64,000 nucleotides of DNA from Gnetum montanum (Eukaryota; Streptophyta; Gnetopsida; Gnetales; Gnetaceae), in NCBI GenBank assembly GCA_015680685.1, contig MNCI01005513.1, positions 19,193 to 83,192 on the forward strand. The letters are read 5' to 3'. Under the pieces are notes generated by a model. It did not search any database, was not told where the DNA came from, and was given only the letters and a program-made list of their open reading frames with translations. Every line of letters begins with the position of its first letter. The first letter of the stretch is position 1. A program made the position numbers and the translations under genes. Positions 12,056 to 22,429 of this stretch are shown here, piece by piece.

Positions 12056-13406
12056 TGACGCAGAAGAGGAGAAGCCCCTCTCTGACCAATTTCTAGATGA
12101 ACTCCTCTTCACAGGTGTAGTCGATCCACAAGTACCCAAGGAATCCCCTTGGTTCAACCACATCCTCACCTACCTCACAACCCAAGAGTTGCCAAAGGAG
12201 TGGAACCCTTGGCAGAAACAACAGCTTCTCCATAAGGCCAAGCATTGCATGGAAATCAATGGCCACCTTTACAAGGTGTGCGTAGATGGCCTAATTCAAT
12301 GGTGTGTCCATGGTGACGATGCACTGTGCGTCCTCCAAAATGCTCACTAGGGTCCTTGTGGGGGCCACTATGCTAGATGCCGCATAGCCATTAAGATCTT
12401 GATTGCAGGGTATTATTGGCCCATAATTTTTAGGGATGCGCAATGGTTCGCTTGCTCCTGCGAACCATGCCAAAAATATGGTGGGATGACAACACGGTTG
12501 GAGGGAGCTCAACAGTGGATCCAGCCACTGGAGTCCTTCGACATCTGGGGCATCAACTTCATGGGGCCCATCACTCCCCTTTCAAATGAAAAGGCATACA
12601 TCATCGTAGTTGTGGACTACTGAACAAAGTGGGCAGAAGTGGCAGCATTCATCGACTGTTCTTCCAACACCACTGTATGATTTATCCAACAAAAAATCGT
12701 CAATAGGTTTGAAGTGCCACGTGCACTCATTTCAAATAATGGAACTCATTTCATGGGTGTCACTTTTTGAAAACTCATGCAACACTTGGGGGTTACCCAT
12801 AAATTTACAACACCCTATCACCCCTAAGCCAATGGGTAGGCCGAAGTCACCAATAGGGAGATCACCAAGATCCTTACCTGAACCATTAGCAAATACAGGA
12901 GGGATTGGAGTACCAAACTTAATGATGCCCTATGGGCCTATTGCTTCACTTGGAAACTCCCTGTAGGGTACTCTCCCTATGAGTTAGTGTATGAAAAGCT
13001 AGCAACACTATCCACCGCCAGTGACTTAGGCCTTGACCTCCCACTAGCACAACGCGAACGACTTATCAATTCAAGTGTGCTAAATGAGAACCAATTAGTG
13101 GCCCTATCTTCAAATGAGATCCATAAGGCCTACAACAAAAAAAGACATGATCTTAGGATTCGAAAGGTCACATTTTGATGTGGAGACAAGGTGTTGTATT
13201 GGAACACCTCACATGCATCTCAACCGACCAAGTTTCAAACACTATGGGAGGGACCTTACATTGTCTTCAAAACCTTCCCATCTAGGGCCTTGCTTATCCA
13301 CAAACCTGAGGACCCCACCAGAATGCAGTTGGTCAACCGCCAACAACTGAAACCTTTCCGTGAACTCCACTCAACCATTGATACCACCTCGTCATCACTA
13401 GGATAG
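12056..13406 (+). pseudogene. Integrase remnant of element B
   Basis: The HHCC zinc region is at about 12330-12480 (the Cys pair CEPCQKYGG near 12460). The core starts WGINFMGPITPL (about 12547-12580); the first catalytic Asp is Asn, while A and C keep Asp. A TGA replaces a codon in the DYFTKW block at about 12620. The D-N-G block (LISNNGTHF, near 12728) has Asn for the second Asp. The C-terminal part is open at 13191-13406 (LYWNTSHASQPTKFQTLWEG...LVNRQQLKPF) and ends without a chromodomain. Confidence 0.85.
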
Positions 13407-14046
13407 CCTCACTCCATTTTTTGTGTCTCCTCCTTTCCATCCAGTCATGGGGGAGACCGTTATCCCTGCTAATCCATTCCATTACACCTCTCACTATTTT
13501 GTAATTTTTTGTTTTATACTTTTTTTTTCAACATCGTTCATACGTTTGCCAATTCTTGTTAATTTTTTCTTTTCTTTAATTATTTCCATTTCTTGGTGTG
13601 TGTTTCATTTTCACATGATCGCTAATAGGTCGTCTTATTATCATCAGGTGTAGGGTGCAGATGGTTTTCGTTGCGATGGGTAATGTACAATAGTCCACCT
13701 AGTTATCTGGCTCCCTCCCTCACATGGTTGTCCTTGGACTTTAGGTCTATTTTTAGCTCAAAAAATCAGCAATGAGCCCACGTCATCCACCCATTCACCC
13801 ACTCCATGGTTTTTTTTCTGTTGAGAACATGCAACCCCTTCACTTAAAAACATTGTAATTAATGTGTGACTTGTGTAGTTCCCAGACTTGGGGATGACCC
13901 AATGGTTTGAATTGGGTGTGACTTCAAGGGAAATACAACATTCATCGCTCTCTCCTATCCCCTAGGTTGCTGGTATGTCCTTATGGATTTCCTACCACTC
14001 CACGTTCTTCTCTCCAAGGAATCTCTTAGGCAATTCGACCTTGGAT

Positions 14047-14224
14047 GGTGTGGTCCTCATCGAAAAAAAAACAACAACAAAAATAAACATGAGGATTCAA
14101 AGCACACCCCTTGTTCAAATACATGCGAACACGCATGGGTCTTTGCATGGTGTAGTTCCCACAAAAAACAAAATAAAAAATAAAAAAAATCATGACCTCA
14201 CTATGTGGGAATTCAAAGCACACC
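14047..14224 (+). repeat. Two hairpin modules of element B
   Basis: Each module reads GGTGTG/A - arm - A-rich loop - complementary arm - TCAAAG - CACACC. Module 1 (14047-14108) has arms GTCCTCAT and ATGAGGAT. Module 2 (14149-14224) has arms GTTCCCACA and TGTGGGAAT. The outer GGTGTG/CACACC also pair, leaving a TCAAAG bulge on the 3' side. The arms differ between modules but both remain complementary. Confidence 0.7.
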
Positions 14225-14984
14225 CCTTAGACTGCCTCTCCTGGCCACAAGCACTAGTTATGGGAGTTCCTTCATCCCCTCTAACTTCATCCCATTTCAC
14301 TTCCTTTCTCTCATGTTTGTTGGAGTGGTGGTTCTCTGTGAGTGCATTCCTGCCTCCTTGAGGGATGGCCGGGGCTTTGTCTATTGCTGCGATGTCACTA
14401 TATGCAGACGATTTTGGGTCTGAACTCAGGAAAGATTCTACCAGGTCAGTTAACCACAACTGCACATGGGGTTTCATGTGACCGAAGATCGGAATTTCCA
14501 TTCTTTCTTCTCTCTCTTCATCCATTTATCTCCATAACTCACCTCACTGCCTATCTTATGTTGCAAAAGTTTGTCATGGTTTCCATGGGCTTCTCATGCC
14601 TTGGCGGGATCTCTTGGGTAGGAATATTAACTAGTGAACATCATTTCTTGGCCCTAGGACCCACGGACCCTGGTGTTGAGGATATGCAGGGGCTACTAAG
14701 GCTATTGCCTGCTATGGGGAGCACCCACCTACATCTTCTTGGTCCTGCTTGTTAAGTCTCCCATCCTTTGGATTTCATGGTTGATTATTTTCAAGGTCCC
14801 ATCACTCGATTTCTTTCCCACAGAGTTCTTTTATGTCATGTTCTCCAATTTTTGACTCTTTTTCGAGCCCCGATTACCTTCCTCCTATCCTCAGCCATGA
14901 TTGGGCCTCTCACATGCTTCAACTGCCCAAATTTGGCATTTCAAATTCATCATTTTGGACTTTTTCTGGGTTGGTCAACGTTGG

Positions 14985-15080
14985 TCAATAGGTGCACACC
15001 CCTGTGTATATGGGGCCCCATATACGCAACCCCCTGTGTATACGCAGCCCCGTCAACGCAGCGCCTAACCCCTATATATA
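14985..15080 (+). promoter_or_regulatory. Promoter-like palindrome block and TATA box upstream of ORF2 (B)
   Basis: Contains the perfect 20-bp palindrome GTATATGGGGCCCCATATAC (15006-15025), a second GTATACG unit at about 15037, and CAGCCCCGTCAACGCAGC, which nearly repeats CAGCCCCATCAACGCAGC in the U3 of B's 3' LTR. TATATATA follows at 15073-15080. ORF2 starts about 420 bp downstream. The layout (palindromes, then TATA) is that of the LTR. Confidence 0.6.
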
Positions 15081-15235
15081 CACCCATTGCACTTTGAAAA
15101 ATTATCATTTCTCACACAAATTAAGGGGAGATTTTGCCAATTTTTTCTGCCTAACTCTTCCCTACGCACCTACATTCTATTGCACGTCCACATCAACCGA
15201 TCTTTGTCCCTTTGAGCAACTGGAGGTATGCTCTT

Positions 15236-15246
15236 AGTCATGGGGG
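15236..15246 (+). other. Internal polypurine-tract-like motif (B)
   Basis: AGTCATGGGGG, extended to eight G. It is the same motif as the 3' PPTs of A, C, F, X and Y, and lies 3.3 kb upstream of B's own PPT (18496-18506, AGTTGTGGGGG). Confidence 0.55.
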
Positions 15247-15500
15247 GGGTGAATCCTATGTGTAATTAATTAATTAATTAGTTAATTACAACTTCGCACC
15301 TCTAAGGGAAGAAACAAAAACAACCGTTTAAACTTCAACTCATCCCTTGTTGTTTTTGGCTCTAACCCATGAATTAACACTCCGGGAGACTTAAAGGAAT
15401 GCCCGTGCCAACAACATAACTTAGTCAAACTAAAAAGGTGTATAAAGACCATTTTGAGCTACTTATGCATAGTCTAATGGGTGGTTATGTTTGATTGCAA

Positions 15501-18233
15501 ATGGAACCCAAATTGAGGCATCCAAGGGACGAAGGACCATCACAACCGAGGGACAAGCACCCACGCACGAGAAGGGGATGAGGTGTGCAACAACCAGAGC
15601 ACGCAGAGGGCTCTCATGTAACTAGCCCCCTCCATGAAGGACTTGATGTGGAATTTGTCCATCAGATTCCCAAGGAGGAGATTCCCAACGAGCAATCGCA
15701 AGGGGATGAGACTCTGGGAATAGCACCATGGCTTGAGGTCACCTTGACCCAAGCCTGTCTTGATGCTATCAAGCTGCGTGAAGTGCAATAGATGGTCCTC
15801 CAAGAGCTAAACTTTGGACCATTCCTCAAGAACACACTAGAAGATGTGAGGCTCAAACTACAAAACTCTCCGATGTGGTGAATCATCACAACCAGTGGTG
15901 AATGGTACTTAGGAGAGACCTATCTCTTCTAGACGAATCGGCAACTAGGGTCCAGAGTAAGAATCAAATACATTTATGTCTCTTACTCTTTAGAGGAAAT
16001 AGTGCAGGCTCTGGGGTTTCCCAAGATTGGAGTAGATGTGGTGGAGATTCCAAAACAAGCTAACCTAAAGGTAAAAGCACAATACTCAAAGATCGTTGCT
16101 TACCACTTGAACCTAATGATAAGACCCAGCAAAATCACAACCTTCTCCACTCGTGTGTGTGTTTTCTTGAGTGGAAAATTCTCAATGAGTCTTTCACAGC
16201 TGTTATTCTTGGAGATTGAAAAAAGGTTTGCTGAAAGCAAACGTGAAAGACGAGCTCTCCCCTTTCCCTACCTAATCCGAAAGTTGTGCAAATGGGCAAG
16301 GATAGCACGGTACTTCAATGATATAATTTAGCATGCCCTGATTGCCTCTTGGTAGGAAATGATGAAGGATAAAACTCCTGCCACCACACAAATAGAGGAG
16401 GAGTAGAAACCGCCTCCACCACTTGCACAAACAACAAGGTATGGTTCGCAAACCATAGCAGAATATATCCGTGAAATCTGACAAACGTTCTTGAGCCAGC
16501 AAGAGCAATATAGCAGGATTGGTGGAGGAGAAGACCCTTCAGTCTATCACCCTACAATGAGCCACCTAGAGAAAGTGGCTCGATCAATCAACTTGATGGA
16601 AAGAGTAGGGTCGATGTTCTCCGCCACCTGAATGCAAGTGCTAGCCAGAATAGATCCTAGCATCCGAGAGGTAATAGTATCAACCCAACAGTTATTTCCT
16701 AAAATTTTATGGAATGCTGCTACCTTCTTGGTATGCTTGGAAGATGGTGAAGGGGCGATAGTCCTGGTGATGCAGCACTAGGGATAGGAGATTATAGCTG
16801 AAGTGGTTGTTGATACAATTGCTATAGTTCTCAATGCACCGATGGCACCTGTACTAGATGTGCATGGGCTTCAAGATGTACAGGTGTTCACCAGAACTTC
16901 ACGTAGCAAGATTGATGCAGCCCAACACGAAGCACTGTTGGACCAACTAGTAGGAACTGAGCAACCGCTTCCGGATGTCTTTGATCTTCTGGATAAAATC
17001 ACTACAACCCAGTCGGAGTTGCTATCGGTAAGGGGTAAGAGCCTCATTTTGGAAGGGTAACTTGAAGTTACTCAAGCCACTTGTCAATGCTTGACAACGA
17101 AAGTCGCCCAGTTAAGAGCCCAACTTGTCGATCCATCTCTTCTCAATCGTGAGCTCACTAGAGATGAAGCTTTTCAACAGCTTCAAACTAAACTTTAAAT
17201 AGCTGAGGATGAGTAAGATTCAGTGATCTTTGATAAGGCCTTGGTAGATGCTCAGTCATATCATATAGAAAAGGAATTAGCATAAGTTCTCCAAGAGAAT
17301 GTTAGGTTGACCACGAAGGTCCATCGCCTACGTAATGTTGGTGCTAAAAATGAGCACATGAAAAATTTTAGCCACCAACAGCAGGAAGAACTAGCCAGGG
17401 TAAATACCGCTATGAGAAGGTTGGCCGCTGAGAACCAAAATCTATCCATGGAGGAGGTTCGAGCTTTGCGACAAAAATCTACCATCAAAATCACCATTTG
17501 GAAGAATGAAGCCATGAAGTTTGAAAAAGTCAAGAATCATTATAGGAATCAAGTGGGACTGCAAAAGGAAGTAAATGAGAAGTAGATTAGAGTCACAAAG
17601 ACCAAGATGAACCAAGCACTCTAGCAGCTCCAAGAAGGAGGCGAAGTATGGCAACCTATCTTTGATGGGTTGAATGCATACAATCAGGCTAAAATCCACC
17701 TCAAGGACCTCACCAACCTTCACTATGCAAACCTAGCCATGCTCACAGCTGGGAGACCATTGTGTGAATTGGAGAAACAAGTGGCCACCTCATACTCTTT
17801 ATACGAGGGTGAGTTCCAAGGGCACAAAGCGACGAAGAAGAAATTGGAAATAGCTAACGCGGAACTCAAGGTCCTCCACATGAGCTTTGAAGGACAACGT
17901 GCAGTCACAGAGAACATGGGCCATCAGATGAATGACTACCAGCAACTATAGGCATCAATTTGAGTGTTCGACATCAAACGAAAGTAGTTCGCAACCTAGT
18001 TTGTCAACCTGAAAGAACTCTTCCCAATGTTGCCATGCCCTTGGGAGGTTCCAGTTCTAGCACACATTTGTGAAGCTACTTGGATAGTGAATGATCCCAA
18101 AAGTAAAGAGGAAAAAATGAGGGCTCTCTTGGAGGCTTTCTGGCTACCTCTAGAAGTTGCAGCCGCTACAAGACAACCGTCATTCATGCCACTGCCATCG
18201 CATGGAACAGAGCCTAGTGAAGGTCCATTGTAA
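15501..18233 (+). pseudogene. ORF2 of element B: globular plus coiled-coil protein in the env position
   Basis: About 910 codons from the ATG at 15501 to the TAA at 18231-18233, interrupted by about 15-20 stops. The N-terminal third has a conserved globular core: VRIKYIYVSYSLEEIVQALG (about 15952-16013), YHLNLMIRPSKITTFSTR (about 16102-16155) and LPFPYLIRKLCKWARI (about 16257-16304). This pattern recalls the putative plant transposon protein domain seen in many plant ORFs (by eye only). The C-terminal half is a heptad-rich coiled coil (17150-17950, e.g. RRLAAENQNLSMEEVRALRQ). I see no signal peptide or membrane segment, so an envelope role is not supported. Related copies are in C and F; none was seen in A, X or Y. 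Confidence 0.75.
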
Positions 18234-18495
18234 CCACCGCCCCTAGGGATGATGTGATCTTCACCGACATTTTTTACATCCTTCTTCACGGCAAAGAATC
18301 CAGGACCGACAAGGTGTTCAATTTTTTCTGTGAACACCACCATTTTTGTAACTTGTCTTTCTCTATAACTCGAGCACTTGGTAACATTGATGTTGTGTCA
18401 TGTGTGTGTTTCATGTGTATGTCAAGTCGTGTGCATTGTAAATAAAAGTCTATATCTTCCAAATTGTAGAGTAACTCAAGGATGAGTTTTTACTC

Positions 18496-18506
18496 AGTTG
18501 TGGGGG
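18496..18506 (+). other. 3' polypurine tract of element B
   Basis: AGTTGTGGGGG followed by TA and the LTR start TGATGAAG at 18509. An AATAAAA at about 18440 lies upstream and could serve ORF2 transcripts. Confidence 0.8.
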
Positions 18507-18508
18507 TA

Positions 18509-19411
18509 TGATGAAGTGTCATTAGTCGATGCGTCGACTCGACCACATATACAGAGTCGCATATAAGTAGCCACGTCAACACAGCCCCATCAACGCAGCC
18601 TTCCATGCATCGATGTGGCCCTGTTTACGTGGAGCCTATTTTGGCCTATAAATAAGAGGGCCTTCCGCCTCACTTAGGTACCTTTTTGTCAGTTGTAGCA
18701 AAGATCTTGCAGTTTGTTCCCGCAAGAGATAGAATATTTTCCAAGTTCCTGCAGTAGGTGTAAGAAAAGTGATTAGCTCTTTATTCGAGTGTTGATGTAT
18801 TTGAGCCCATTAGCGTTACAACAATAAAGATGAACTCTTCAAGCATTCCTTGTAGCATTTGGACTTATTCATTTAATGCATTCAATAGTTTAATATGTTT
18901 ATGCTTTGATAATTACTTAAGTTTCTATTATTGTTATTTTAATCGCTATCGCTCCTTTATACTCCGTAGAGGCCATAAGTACGACCATCTCGAATGTAAA
19001 CCCAACACTTGGTAACCCAATGACACTTACCATCTAGTAACCCAGTAGTGTTCAAGGGATGCTCAGAACGTGCCCAGAAGATGGGTTCGAATACTTATGC
19101 TAGGAATAGTTAGAATACAAATTAGGATAATTATAGATTAGATAATAGTTTATTCCTTACTTCCCATACTTTAATTAGATGCCAAAAGATAAAGTAAAAA
19201 GCTATAAAAGTCATTAGCCTTGATATCACTTAACCATCACAAACAGAACATCACAAGTGAGATTAGGAAGATAACGACCATTCTAACCCAAGGTTTTATT
19301 GGTTAGGGTCTGGTGTATGTTAAGTGCTTATAGTCTACAGAATTCAACTGGGTCATGTGTGAACGCCCGTGATTCGTATGGTTGGACGTAGGGGTACCTA
19401 GCCACCCATCA
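18509..19411 (+). mobile_element. 3' LTR of element B
   Basis: A 903-bp LTR, TGATGAAG...ACCCATCA. It keeps the U3 palindrome/GC block (about 18525-18625) that the 5' LTR has lost, and a TATA-like CCTATAAATAAG at about 18647. It is followed by ATGGC and then element A protease sequence. Confidence 0.92.
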
Positions 19412-19677
19412 ATGGCCAACTTTAATCCAATCAATGATGGCGTGGGTTAACATGACAATGTGTTGAGTGCAGTTTTTGGTTCGAAGGAAGCTCCAAAGAT
19501 TCAAATGATGATNTGGGTCATGTGTGAACGCCCGTGATTCGTATGGTTGGACGTAGGGGTACCTAGCCACCCATCAATGGCCAACTTTAATCCAATCAAT
19601 GATGGCGTGGGTTAACATGACAATGTGTTGAGTGCAGTTTTTGGTTCGAAGGAAGCTCCAAAGATTCAAATGATGAT
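19349..19677. repeat. Exact 164-bp tandem duplication around a single N (assembly artefact)
   Basis: 19349-19512 is repeated at 19514-19677 with a single N at 19513 between them. The repeat spans the B LTR end and the adjoining A sequence, a junction that should exist only once. This is best read as unmerged overlapping contig ends. Confidence 0.9.
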
Positions 19678-21997
19678 GAGGCATTTGGATAATTAGCCGC
19701 TTGTGGTTGTAAGGACTTAGTTGGACTGTTGGTTATAAAGAAAGGTCTCTTCTTTGATCAGTTGTCCAAACCAATAGTAGGTTAAAGATTGACAGCCCTT
19801 GTAGCATTACATTGCTGCGGTTGGGTAGGAAGCTCACCTTGCATAATTAGAGCAAGTGGTAATGGAGACAAGGGTGGAAGAGATGCAGATAGATGAGAAG
19901 GATAGTACGTATGTGGGGAATCACTCCTAGGAGAAGAAGTTCTATAGTACTCCGGGGTTTGGTAGTGAGGTTGAAGAGCAACATGACTAGTAGAGTCATG
20001 TGGAGAGATCGGTTTCCGAATGTAATACCCGTATGGGTCAGGTTGACGGTAAAGGTACTATTGATGTGGTAATGGCATTCCCCATGATTATGGGTGTTGC
20101 CACTATTGATACTATTCATTTGGTTATGGTGGAGCTCCACTCAGATAATATGTCAAGGGTTGGTGGAACTTCCTTGGGTTACCTTGAGGATAAGGTAACC
20201 TTCTGGGTGTTTGTCATTTATTTAACCATGGGTTTAGTGCATACATCCCAGACTCTTGCAAATGTGACACTACTGGGCAACAACCTTTAGGATGGTCATA
20301 TTAGCATATCTCACATCTACCATCATTTTCTATGTTTAAATCCAAAACCTCTTTAATGATGGCAACCTTGCCCTTACCCTTGTTACATGCATACTCAGCT
20401 TTTTTTTTCCTTCTCTCTTGGTCACTACTTTGTTCTCTAAACTCCTCTACTATTTTTAGAACAGTTTGAAGGGAGTTCCAAATTTGATCCACCTTTGCCA
20501 ATACTTTTAATGCAAATTTTTGAATGGGCAAAGTCTTTCTATTCATCATCTCTTCAAGTGGTGACTCTTCTTCATCTTCGCAAAATCTAATTTCCTTCTT
20601 TCGGAGGAAAGGATCTCTATTTTACTCCTCTGCACTTTCTCTTTTCCTCAACTCACCTTCCTCCTTGGCAACTTGCTCCAAAAAATTTTGTATTTGATGG
20701 GCTTTGAGCTCAAATAGTCTTCCTTAGCATAAGTTCCAAGGGTTCTTCACGTCTTATACTTAAGCCCATCTACGAGATGGCATAGTTGTTTCTTTTGCGA
20801 GTAACCATGGCCAGGGCAATGATGTAATAATGAATAATATCGACCCATGATAGCATCCAAGGGTTTGTGTCCTCCTTGTTTTCATCCTTGGATTTACTTA
20901 CACAAGTTGAACACTGGAGAGTACATTTGATACTTATCATTGAATAGCTCTAACATGGTACTCAATTGATGAATGGATTCCAGTTCTAAGGACCGGTACC
21001 AACTTTCTGCTTCCTTGATCAATGTCTGTGGAAACAAGTTTAGCTTTTGCCATTCTTTTTCTATATTCTGCAAGGCACATCCATCGTGGAATTCTTGTAA
21101 GTGGTTTTGAGGATCAGCATTGTATCCCCCTTCAAATCATGGGATGTTATTCATGTCTAGTCTTTTGATCCTACTATCTTTCTGGTGCCTTGTTGGAATC
21201 CTAATAGCCTCTATTATATTTAACATACTTTGGATGGCAAGTAGGGGTTCATCATGATCATGCTACCTATGGTATCTATGATGCCAATGTTGTTCCCTAC
21301 TCTCCCTTCTTTCTTGATGTGTCTCTCTAGAATACCCTTGCCCCCTTTCTCTACTATTTTGTCGATGATTTCTATTTTTCCTACCATTGTCCTTGTGGTC
21401 TCACCCTTTGTGACTACATTCAGATCCCAAAGGAGAGGGGGAAGAAGATGATGAAGCTGAAGAGGAAGGAGAACTGGCACCATGACAGTGCTTCTCACCT
21501 GCTCTTTGGTGGTCACGGCCTCGGTCACGGTTACGATTGAAATGTCCATCATTGTCATGTGTTCGTGTTCCTTTTTTGAACCCTTTGCATTTTTTGGTAC
21601 CAGAACCTGGATTATGAATAGTTGAGTGAAGATTTTGGTACTTAGCTCCTTGATCAAAGTCAAAGAGAGGAACATTGTTTTGTGGAAAACCTCCTGAGAT
21701 AGGTTCACCACCATCATTTTCACTTAGGACATACAAGACATCCTAAGATCACTTCCCCTTCACAGATTCGTAATGTCTCTCCTGTTGTAGATCCCTCTAG
21801 CATTGTGCCTTTGTGGATCAATACTCTCTCAAGTCTTATTCATGCACAATGTACTCTGACTATAAGTGCTACATACCAATTCATGTGAGAGCATGAAGAA
21901 GCATGCTCAGGATTGAGTGATCAAGAGGTAGCACTATGTTACCTTCTAAATCACACCATCGTAGTTGTTCATCCTAGTGGACAACAAAGGTAAAGCC
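19412..21997 (-). pseudogene. gag and start of protease of element A
   Basis: Resumes element A on the far side of B; the first ~100 bp appear twice because of the duplication above. On the minus strand the order is: a basic N-terminal region with a Ser-rich tract (21401-21736), the gag helical domain (about 20760-21160; LDMNNIP, FNDKYQMYS), an acidic/basic linker open at 20301-20549, and a zinc knuckle (C-E-I-C-stop-Y-D-H-P-K-G-C, about 20290-20320) where an in-frame TAA interrupts. A Pro/Gln-rich tail then leads to the pro linker (19412-19480). The gag start and leader are missing, being deleted at the fusion with element C near 21997. Confidence 0.8.
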
Positions 21998-22166
21998 TAA
22001 ATGAGATGGAAGGCCCTCTTATTTATAGGCTGGGATAGGCAGCTGCATAAACGGGGCCACGTCAATGTAGGGAGGCTACGTCAACGGGCCCGCATCAAAG
22101 CGGCCGCGTATACCCAGCCCTGTATATGTGGCCTAGTTGATGCATTGATTGAATGACACTTCATCA
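21998..22166 (-). mobile_element. Truncated 3' LTR of element C
   Basis: Only the first ~169 bp (U3, including the palindrome block at about 22065-22150 and the TATA region) remain. The R and U5 regions were removed by the deletion that joined this point to A's gag. Confidence 0.85.
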
Positions 22167-22429
22167 TACCCCCATGACTGAGTAAAAACTCATCCATGAG
22201 TTACTTTATAATTGGGAAGGTATGGATTCTTATTTACAACACACATAACTTAAACACATACATGACACACACATGACATAACATGAGATTGACCAAGTGC
22301 CCGAGTTACAAATGAGGACAAATTACAGAAAATGATGGTATTCAAAGATAAAATTGAACACCTCACTGGTCTTGGAGCCTCTGCTATGTAGGATGATGCA
22401 CAAAATTGCTAGAGAAGATCACACCATCC

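Larger units (their letters stand above)
13407..15500 (+). other. Non-coding spacer of element B between integrase and ORF2
   Basis: About 2.1 kb with no supported gene. It contains, in order: a pyrimidine-rich segment (13500-13650); two hairpin modules (14047-14108 and 14149-14224); a palindrome block and TATA box (about 14985-15080); a possible 5' splice site GGTATGC at 15224-15230; a PPT-like motif (15236-15246); and a TTAATTAA repeat (15263-15285). The same order is present on the minus strand in C (25271-27290). The ORFs at 13975-15237 are frame accidents. Confidence 0.7.
6324..19411 (+). mobile_element. Element B: complete Athila-like retrotransposon inserted in A
   Basis: A full-length + strand copy (13088 bp): 5' LTR 6324-7172, PBS 7174-7191, gag, protease, RT-RNase H, integrase, spacer with hairpins and a promoter-like block, ORF2, PPT and 3' LTR 18509-19411. 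It is flanked by ATGGG (6319-6323) and ATGGC (19412-19416), a 5-bp target duplication with one change. A's protease coding sequence resumes exactly across it. Coding regions carry scattered stops, so B is no longer autonomous. The LTRs differ mostly by transitions plus one 54-bp deletion. Confidence 0.93.

Noticed and set aside
13975-15237. Series of + strand ORFs over 60 codons in the B spacer
   Set aside because: They overlap in different frames, are not conserved as protein in C, and cover hairpin, promoter and repeat sequence.
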